Part shown: in pieces, positions 13,764 through 17,584 of the stretch
How the letters are laid out: the number at the start of each line of letters is the position of its first letter
Numbering within the stretch: position 1 is the stretch's first letter
DNA from: a virus
Strand: one strand, 5' to 3'
DNA length: 26,594 nt
Virus record (IMG/VR): IMGVR_UViG_3300029448_000357
Coordinates: 1-26,594 of that record
Made by a program: the position numbers and the translations under genes
The notes under the pieces: generated by a model
Databases searched by the model: none
Told to the model about the DNA's origin: nothing
What the model saw: only the letters and a program-made list of their open reading frames with translations

Positions 13764-14366
13764 TCACTGTACTAAATAATTATAATGAGCTTCAGAAACT
13801 TCAAAGCCATTGTTCCATGATTTGTCTCTATCTCCTAGAAAATTACACCAATTGTTCCAAAGTTGTTCAGTCCCAATACTGTGACAAATGTTTACATACT
13901 GATTTATTTTAGATTTTTTAAGCTCTTGAGACTTTAAAGTATTTGAAAGTTTCAAATGCTTTTCATCAATTCCATACATCCTAATATTATGAGTGTCAAT
14001 ACAACCGACTAGCCCTGCGGCTAACTGGCAAACAAATCCAGCTTTAGCCAGCCCAAGCCCCGGCACTCTAAGAAATATTTGCATGAGTGTCGCAGCCTTA
14101 TCGCTCTCAGATTTTTTAGAGTTTACAACCGCCATGAACTGACCGTACATAAAATCTTTACGAGTCTGAAGGTAATTATATGTTTTCTTTTTGTTGCCCC
14201 ACAAGAAGCGCGAAGCGCCTCCAACGGTCTTTACATCTTGCATCTGATAACCTACGGTTGACCAATTTTGCTGAATGCTGAGAGCCACCATGAGTATCAC
14301 ATCTGATAAATTATTTGCAGACTCTTGAGCATATTGCTGGATTGCTGTGCCGTGAATGTTATACAT
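13764..14366 (-). CDS. Helix-hairpin-helix (HhH-GPD-like) protein, possible DNA glycosylase relative
   Basis: The product is 200 residues. Residues 100-130 carry the HhH-GPD signature: FLRVPGLGLAKAGFV (the hairpin) followed by GLVGCIDTHNIRMYG, which matches the V-D-T-H strand with the conserved Asp (D124) of endonuclease III-type glycosylases. The lysine of bifunctional enzymes is replaced by Ala at the matching place, with Lys one residue later, so if active it would be monofunctional. There is no iron-sulfur cluster motif at the C-terminus. The N-terminal 95 residues are helical. AGGAG lies before the ATG. It may repair or scan DNA bases, or it may have kept only DNA binding. Confidence 0.65.
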   Translation of the reverse strand: MYNIHGTAIQQYAQESANNLSDVILMVALSIQQNWSTVGYQMQDVKTVGGASRFLWGNKKKTYNYLQTRKDFMYGQFMAVVNSKKSESDKAATLMQIFLRVPGLGLAKAGFVCQLAAGLVGCIDTHNIRMYGIDEKHLKLSNTLKSQELKKSKINQYVNICHSIGTEQLWNNWCNFLGDRDKSWNNGFEVSEAHYNYLVQ

Positions 14367-14589
14367 TGCGTATCTCCTGTAAAAATTTACTTACACTTAA
14401 ATTAGAACCCATCACTGCTTCGTGGAACTCGTAGACATCGGCCATCGTCCAAGATTGATTGAGCCTCTTGCCCCACGCCTCTACTAAGATACCACAGAAA
14501 TCGTCGTCGTCAAGGCAGTAACGCACCTTGCGATTGTAATTTAATTTCTTGATTCTTTGAAGGTTACCAATAGCTATTTTGCTACTCAT
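14359..14589 (-). CDS. Hypothetical protein (76 residues)
   Basis: A basic N-terminal half (SKIAIGNLQRIKKLNYNRKV) is followed by an acidic run (CLDDDDFCG) and a helical end (FHEAVMGSNLSVSKFLQEIR). Two cysteines, C25 and C32, flank the acidic run. The ATG overlaps the preceding microprotein stop (ATGA) and the end overlaps the HhH gene by 8 bases, so the three are translationally linked. The family is not recognised. Confidence 0.7.
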   Translation of the reverse strand: MSSKIAIGNLQRIKKLNYNRKVRYCLDDDDFCGILVEAWGKRLNQSWTMADVYEFHEAVMGSNLSVSKFLQEIRNV

Positions 14590-14735
14590 ATTTCTTCATC
14601 CTCAAATCGAGACTTGCGATATCTATCATATTTTTTATTAAAATCTTCATCATCAATCGTCAGCCAAGCCACAATGATGACACCAGAAAACAATAAAAAC
14701 AAAAAGAAAAATAAATTAAATTCAATCACTTGCAT
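14586..14735 (-). CDS. Single-pass membrane microprotein (49 residues)
   Basis: Starts MQVIEFNLFFFLFLLFSGVI; about 20 residues (7-26) form a strongly hydrophobic helix with four consecutive aromatic or leucine groups, followed by an acidic then basic cytoplasmic tail (DDEDFNKKYDRYRKSRFEDE). AGGAG lies four bases before the ATG, and its TGA overlaps the next ATG, so the gene is well supported. The asymmetry of charges suggests the tail is cytoplasmic. The function is unknown; candidates are a membrane-directed host takeover factor or an adaptor for another phage protein. Confidence 0.78.
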   Translation of the reverse strand: MQVIEFNLFFFLFLLFSGVIIVAWLTIDDEDFNKKYDRYRKSRFEDEEI

Positions 14736-14820
14736 GAACTCCTATGATAAAACCAATGCCCATAAAAACAGCGTTAGACATAAATATAAAGGCGAGTAAA
14801 AGTGTGGGGTCATAATACAT
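14722..14820 (-). CDS. Very small membrane peptide (32 residues)
   Basis: Starts MYYDPTLLLAFIFMSNAVFM and ends IGFIIGVHASD. Nearly the whole chain is hydrophobic with small residues, so it should insert in a membrane. GAGGA is placed about eight bases upstream. The ATG overlaps the end of the preceding gene, and the stop lies 14 bases inside the next microprotein gene. Together with that gene it forms a pair of adjacent membrane microproteins. A chance open frame of 33 codons cannot be fully excluded, but its spacing and ribosome site argue for a gene. Confidence 0.55.
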   Translation of the reverse strand: MYYDPTLLLAFIFMSNAVFMGIGFIIGVHASD

Positions 14821-14983
14821 CTTGTAAATCCTCACGTAAAAAAGAAATTAAAGGGTGGTCGAGACCCGCATCAACGGGCCTTGCCTGAATTATTTCACAC
14901 CACGATTCATCGCAGTAGTAAACATTAAAGATTCGAACGAAACCGAAGTCTTCGCTGTAACACTCGTCGTTAATAGTATACAC
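14810..14983 (-). CDS. Hypothetical 57-residue protein, GTG start
   Basis: The frame begins just two codons after the previous stop and has no ATG; GTG at 14983 is the first possible start, with GGGAGG ten bases upstream. The product (start VYTINDECYSEDFGFVRIFN, read with initiator Met) is acidic, with three cysteines (C8, C24, C29), aromatic strands and a helical end (LISFLREDLQDVL). It fills an otherwise empty stretch of the operon. The cysteines are not arranged as an obvious zinc site. The family is not recognised. Confidence 0.58.
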   Translation of the reverse strand: MYTINDECYSEDFGFVRIFNVYYCDESWCEIIQARPVDAGLDHPLISFLREDLQDVL

Positions 14984-14986
14984 GGC

Positions 14987-15103
14987 TTATCGGCCTCCCA
15001 TAACTTTAAAATTATATTTTAACATTGCCCATCCATGATGGTCGTCGTCGCAAGCAGATATAAAACTTAAAAGATCATCAATGGTCATCATGTTGGTATT
15101 CAT
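14987..15103 (-). CDS. Hypothetical 38-residue protein
   Basis: The ATG at 15103 is chosen: it has GAGGAA upstream, lies four bases after the previous stop and carries the palindrome AATAATATTATT shared by two other starts nearby. The open frame runs back to an ATG at 15196, but that would overlap the zinc-ribbon gene by 89 bases. The product (MNTNMMTIDDLLSFISACDD…, ending YNFKVMGGR) is a short helical protein with an acidic centre. The family is not recognised. Confidence 0.6.
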   Translation of the reverse strand: MNTNMMTIDDLLSFISACDDDHHGWAMLKYNFKVMGGR

Positions 15104-15107
15104 AATA

Positions 15108-15326
15108 TTATTCCTCATCCCAAGGTAGCATTTTTTCCCAACAAGGCGGACAATGATAAACACCGCTATCAGCCCCAATAAGTATTTCACGATCATCTGC
15201 GTTTAGATCTGGAAAGACGTGTTGGACTAACGCATTTCGGTCGGCCTTATAGTTTTCCCAAGATTCTTTGGGGACATCAACGGCCTGTAAAGATTTACAC
15301 ATATTGCATTCAGACATGACATACAT
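15108..15326 (-). CDS. Small zinc-ribbon-like protein (72 residues)
   Basis: Two CxxC knuckles are visible, C7-x-x-C10 (ECNMCKS) near the start and C59-x-x-C62 (HCPPCWE) near the end, separated by about 50 residues of helical acidic sequence. This is the arrangement of a two-knuckle zinc ribbon. The ATG at 15326 overlaps the preceding TAA (TAATG), and GAGGAG lies eight bases upstream. Small phage zinc ribbons often bind host transcription or replication proteins; here that is only inference. It is among the first genes of the leftward transcript. Confidence 0.75.
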   Translation of the reverse strand: MYVMSECNMCKSLQAVDVPKESWENYKADRNALVQHVFPDLNADDREILIGADSGVYHCPPCWEKMLPWDEE

Positions 15327-15526
15327 TACATTAACTCCTCTAATTCTAAGTATTGGTCGTGGATTTCATCGTACCATTCATCAACGATATCAATGCAATC
15401 TTCTAAGCTTTCAGCTTCGGTCCAAACATCCCCCTTGTCATCCATGATGAGCCAAAAGAATTGTATATTCTTTAGGGTGAAGTAGCGATACTTATAAAGT
15501 TTAGAATTTAATTTTTTTAATTTCAT
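15326..15526 (-). CDS. Hypothetical protein (66 residues)
   Basis: Basic beta-like N-terminus (MKLKKLNSKLYKYRYFTLKN) followed by an acidic C-terminal half (EAESLEDCIDIVDEWYDEIH). The charge split between halves is marked. The ATG carries the shared upstream palindrome AATAATATTATT but has only a poor ribosome site. It begins 4 bases downstream of the previous gene and its stop overlaps the zinc-ribbon ATG. The family is not recognised. Confidence 0.7.
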   Translation of the reverse strand: MKLKKLNSKLYKYRYFTLKNIQFFWLIMDDKGDVWTEAESLEDCIDIVDEWYDEIHDQYLELEELM

Positions 15527-15530
15527 AATA

Positions 15531-15746
15531 TTATTCGCCCTTGTAATTGAAAGTCATGTTACTACCATCAGAAAACTCTACTGCCGTATGGCAACCGTAT
15601 AACGAATCTGTATCAAAAGGATTTGGGAAGTATTCCCAGACTTTAGCTTCAGGGTCGAAGTCTAAAACTATATCCTCATGCAGCTCCCGTTTAAAATTTC
15701 TGCGGTTGTCACAACACCAATCAAAAAACTTTTCAGCCAGATCCAT
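15531..15746 (-). CDS. Hypothetical acidic protein (71 residues)
   Basis: Starts MDLAEKFFDWCCDNRRNFKR and is rich in Asp, Glu, Phe and Trp. A helix (1-22) is followed by strands (DIVLDFDPEAKVWEYFP, HTAVEFSDGSNMTFNYKGE), a small alpha/beta domain. C11 and C12 are adjacent and C52 lies later. AGG lies upstream of the ATG together with the palindrome AATAATATTATT seen at two other starts. Strong acidity and early position are common in phage host-takeover proteins and DNA mimics, but nothing more specific can be said. Confidence 0.7.
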   Translation of the reverse strand: MDLAEKFFDWCCDNRRNFKRELHEDIVLDFDPEAKVWEYFPNPFDTDSLYGCHTAVEFSDGSNMTFNYKGE

Positions 15747-15785
15747 AATATTATTCCTGTACGATTTAAATTAAAAGTTTATGAA

Positions 15786-15806
15786 ACCCTGATTAAGCAT
15801 CAGGGT
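15786..15806 (-). terminator. Stem-loop over the stop codon of the first leftward gene (weak terminator or attenuator)
   Basis: ACCCTGAT (15786-15793) and ATCAGGGT (15799-15806) form a perfect 8-bp stem with a five-base loop that contains part of the TAA stop. On the minus strand it is followed by TTTC and then AT-rich sequence, not a full U-run, so termination would be partial. It may stabilise the 3' end of the first message or reduce readthrough into the small genes. Confidence 0.5.
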
Positions 15807-16308
15807 CAGTTTCAAGGTAAGCCATAATAATATCAAGCTTCGCTTCGAAGGTAGCAAGTTTCTTTTCGGTTGCATCCTGTCGCTTTGTGATGGCGTCGAA
15901 TCGTGCTTGGAACTCAGAGAGTTCTGCCGTGTCTGCTTGAATCTTTTTAGCCGGAGCCGCCTCGATCTTCTTAGCCTTTACAGGCTTCGGCGTGTCTTTA
16001 ATCACTGGCTTGGCCTTCTTAGCCTTTACAGGCTTCGAGGTCATCATGTTGATAAACTTCTTTGGAACCGTCTCAGCTTCGAAGAAGCGACCCACATCGG
16101 CATGAGTGATGGGAGTTTCAGTGTGTTCATTCTGAAACTTTAAGAGAATGGCGCTGAAGACTTTGGAGAGTCTGTAAGACTCAGTGGAGTTGTTGCCACC
16201 GATCTTGCCAAAGTGCTTGGCTACAGCATAAAGCTGTCGTGAAGATGCGGGACGATTCCCATCTACGTTAACGAAAATCTCTGATTTTTGAAGGTTCGAA
16301 ATGCTCAT
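15793..16308 (-). CDS. First leftward gene: N-terminal domain, Lys/Pro/Ala linker and C-terminal coiled coil
   Basis: The product is 171 residues. The ATG at 16308 has GGAG seven bases upstream and is preferred to an in-frame start at 16344. Residues 1-95 form an alpha-helical domain (PASSRQLYAVAKHFGKIGGN… VPKKFINMM). About 98-130 is a linker with two KPVKAKK units and further Lys/Ala/Pro. The last 40 residues (ELSEFQARFDAITKRQDATE…) make a heptad coiled coil, probably for oligomerisation. The layout resembles phage proteins that bind DNA with the basic linker. As the first gene after the early promoter region it may act in regulation or DNA organisation. No family is recognised. Confidence 0.8.
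   Translation of the reverse strand: MSISNLQKSEIFVNVDGNRPASSRQLYAVAKHFGKIGGNNSTESYRLSKVFSAILLKFQNEHTETPITHADVGRFFEAETVPKKFINMMTSKPVKAKKAKPVIKDTPKPVKAKKIEAAPAKKIQADTAELSEFQARFDAITKRQDATEKKLATFEAKLDIIMAYLETDPDA
15967..16037. repeat. Pair of 23-base perfect direct repeats in the linker of the first leftward gene
   Basis: The 23 bases at 15967-15989 recur exactly at 16015-16037, 48 bases apart. Both copies lie in the same reading frame and encode the KPVKAKK unit. Perfect identity down to third codon positions suggests a recent duplication or slippage rather than selection on the protein alone. Confidence 0.85.
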
Positions 16309-16477
16309 GTCATTACTCCGTAATGTTTGAAAGAATGTTTGCAAGCCGTCATCGGTTTTGCCATTCCATTAAGCTCACAACTCAGGAAATTTTGCAACCT
16401 CTTTCCCTGCGCATTATGCGGTTGTGAAAGAGCGTGTGATGCGATCGGGTGAGAAAACTTGGTGGGTGATTTTTGAT

Positions 16478-16494
16478 CAATATAGAATATATTG
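16478..16494. promoter_or_regulatory. Operator-like inverted repeat
   Basis: CAATATA and TATATTG form a perfect 7-bp dyad around GAA. Its size and symmetry fit a dimeric repressor or activator site. It lies about 170 bases upstream of the first leftward gene. No protein in the window is an obvious partner. Confidence 0.4.
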
Positions 16495-16534
16495 GAGGTT
16501 GTTGAAATCTTTGGAGTTTTTTGAATCGAGTTAT

Positions 16535-16550
16535 AAATCTTTAAAGATTT
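16535..16550. repeat. Perfect 16-bp palindrome
   Basis: AAATCTTTAAAGATTT equals its own reverse complement over all 16 bases and includes one of the three CTTTAAAG copies in this intergenic region. It could be a protein-binding site or part of an origin. Confidence 0.6.
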
Positions 16551-16617
16551 CTAAAGGTTTTCTGAGGGTGTCAACCAGAGACTCTAAAAACTTTGGAGCC
16601 TTTTGCGTGTGTGTACA

Positions 16618-16634
16618 AAGACTTTCAAAGTCTT
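16618..16634. repeat. Inverted repeat AAGACTTT-C-AAAGTCTT
   Basis: An 8-bp dyad with a single central base. The spacing suits a protein-binding site better than a hairpin. A further 5-bp stem, AGGCT/AGCCT, follows at 16638-16651. Confidence 0.5.
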
Positions 16635-16780
16635 CGTAGGCTTGTGAGCCTGTGTAGGGGTACGCAGGTGCCCATGCCCCCTCCCCCGTATATATATACA
16701 TGCTCAAACATTTTCCAAAGGTTTTGGAGTGTCTACCAGTTTGCCCCACCGACCTTTAAAGCCCCCTAAAACTTACAGGC

Positions 16781-16804
16781 ATAAAAAAAGGCCCACCGGC
16801 CTTT
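16781..16804 (-). terminator. Intrinsic terminator in the early leader
   Basis: Read leftward, AAAGGCC (16804-16798) pairs with GGCCTTT (16793-16787) around a four-base loop, followed directly by further T residues to 16783. This is a textbook Rho-independent terminator for leftward transcription. In the rightward direction the T-run after the stem is only three bases. It lies about 60 bases after the expected start of the leftward promoter transcript, upstream of every leftward gene. Confidence 0.75.
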
Positions 16805-16863
16805 AAAGAGTATCCCACGAAAGTGGGCGAGTAGATGTATGTATATGCACCTCTGGCGGGTAC
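16783..16863 (-). ncRNA. Predicted short leader RNA (about 80 bases)
   Basis: A transcript from the perfect leftward promoter should begin near 16863 and end at the terminator near 16783. Before the terminator hairpin it contains a second stem CCCAC/GTGGG (16827-16814). A 15-codon GTG frame (16850-16803) ends with UAA at the base of the terminator stem, but has a poor ribosome site. It may be a stable small RNA, or the attenuated leader of the early operon. Its existence depends on the promoter and terminator predictions. Confidence 0.45.
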
Positions 16864-16870
16864 AAATATT

Positions 16871-16899
16871 ATTATACACCTGTATTTCAGTTTTGTCAA
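16871..16899 (-). promoter_or_regulatory. Leftward sigma70 promoter, perfect consensus
   Basis: On the minus strand TTGACA (16899-16894) is followed after exactly 17 bases by TATAAT (16876-16871). Twelve of twelve bases match the consensus. It should be a strong early promoter for host RNA polymerase, about 560 bases upstream of the first leftward gene. The bases before the -10 (AGGTG) resemble those of the rightward promoter (AGGTA). Confidence 0.85.
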
Positions 16900-16932
16900 T
16901 GAAATAATACCAAAAAAAGATAAAAATAGTTC

Positions 16933-16961
16933 TTGACAAAGACTCTATATAGGTATATAAT
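16933..16961 (+). promoter_or_regulatory. Rightward sigma70 promoter, perfect consensus, directly before terS
   Basis: TTGACA (16933-16938), a 17-base spacer and TATAAT (16956-16961) match the consensus exactly. The expected transcript start, six to eight bases after the -10, falls at 16968-16969, on the ATG of terS. No ribosome site can therefore be part of the message. The spacer holds the dyad CTATATAG (16945-16952), a possible repressor site. Confidence 0.85.
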
Positions 16962-16968
16962 GTAATAC

Positions 16969-17373
16969 ATGGAAACTAAAAAAGAATTGACAGTAAAACA
17001 ACAAGACTTTCTTGACAGTCTTATAGCTTGTGGTGGAGATGCACGAAAAGCTGCAGAAGTAGCTGGATATGCTCCGGGCAGTTACACATCAGTAGTAAAA
17101 GCCCTTAAGTCTGAAATACTAGATTTAGCTGAAAGTGTGTTGGCGATTAACGCCCCTAAAGCTGCGCTGAAGCTCGTTCAGGTTATGGACAGCGATGAGC
17201 CTATCCCACAGGCTAATATGCGACTACAGGCCGCACAGACGCTCCTAGACCGTGTAGGAGTAGCAAAGAAAGAAAGACTAGATATTAAGGTTGAGACACC
17301 TAGTGGTTTATTCATATTGCCTGCCAAAGCGCCTACAATCATAGAAGATGTAGAATATGAAGAGGCGTACTAG
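16969..17373 (+). CDS. terS: Terminase small subunit
   Basis: The product is 134 residues. The small terminase recognises the packaging site and loads DNA on the large subunit. The N-terminus ELTVKQQDFLDSLIACGGDA followed by ARKAAEVAGYAPGSYTSVVK is the typical helix-turn-helix of phage small terminases. A central helical oligomerisation part (APKAALKLVQVMDSDEPIPQ, ANMRLQAAQTLLDRVGVAKK) and an acidic C-terminus (EDVEYEEAY) follow, the latter probably contacting the large subunit. It is the first gene of the rightward operon, and its ATG coincides with the predicted transcript start. It overlaps the next gene by 17 bases. Confidence 0.9.
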   Translation: METKKELTVKQQDFLDSLIACGGDARKAAEVAGYAPGSYTSVVKALKSEILDLAESVLAINAPKAALKLVQVMDSDEPIPQANMRLQAAQTLLDRVGVAKKERLDIKVETPSGLFILPAKAPTIIEDVEYEEAY

Positions 17374-17584
17374 CAGCACAATTCCTTTTGGTTACAAATT
17401 AATAGATAATGATTCTGAACACATCGAAGAGGTCACCAGCGAACTTGAAGCTTTAAACAAGATCCTACCGATGATTAAATCAAAATCTTTATCTTTACGC
17501 GAGGGTGCGTTGTGGTTGACCCATAAGACTGGTCGCTCTATTTCACATCAAGGATTACAAAAAATAATCAATAAAGATGGATAA
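17357..17584 (+). CDS. Small HTH-like protein resembling part of serine recombinases
   Basis: The product is 75 residues, starting MKRRTSSTIPFGYKLIDNDS. The segments IPFGYKLIDND, SLSLREGALWLTHKTG and RSISHQGLQKIINK follow the order seen in the Recombinase domain that lies after the catalytic domain of large serine recombinases (a PFGY-type start, a helix, then ISHQGL and a recognition helix). There is no catalytic serine domain, so it would be a stand-alone DNA-binding module. It lies between terS (17-base overlap) and terL (8-base overlap), so a role in packaging-site recognition is possible. The similarity is by eye. Confidence 0.6.
   Translation: MKRRTSSTIPFGYKLIDNDSEHIEEVTSELEALNKILPMIKSKSLSLREGALWLTHKTGRSISHQGLQKIINKDG

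Larger units (their letters stand above)
16309..16968. other. Divergent intergenic control region, possible replication origin
   Basis: 660 bases without a convincing gene separate the leftward and rightward operons. It holds the two promoters and the terminator listed separately. It also holds an inverted repeat CAATATA-GAA-TATATTG (16478-16494), a perfect 16-bp palindrome AAATCTTTAAAGATTT (16535-16550), and AAGACTTT-C-AAAGTCTT (16618-16634). There are three copies of CTTTAAAG (16539, 16754, 16801), several TTGGAG direct repeats, and a C-run next to GTATATATATAC (16676-16699). Two short open frames cross it but lack ribosome sites. The dyads would suit operators or an origin; which one is not decided by sequence. 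Confidence 0.75.

Noticed and set aside
14987-15196. Longer version of the 38-residue gene with a hydrophobic N-terminus from an ATG at 15196
   Set aside because: It would overlap the zinc-ribbon gene by 89 bases; the ATG at 15103 has a ribosome site and lies directly after the previous stop.
16424-16639. Open frame of 71 codons on the + strand in the control region
   Set aside because: GTG start without ribosome site, odd composition, and it crosses several palindromes; better explained as non-coding.
16676-16699. G-quadruplex candidate on the - strand
   Set aside because: Two runs of five G and one of three are present, but a clear fourth run is missing; kept only as part of the control-region description.
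16531-16749. Open frame of 72 codons on the - strand in the control region
   Set aside because: No ribosome site at its start, and it covers the same repeats. Its position before the first leftward gene is suggestive, but nothing else supports it.
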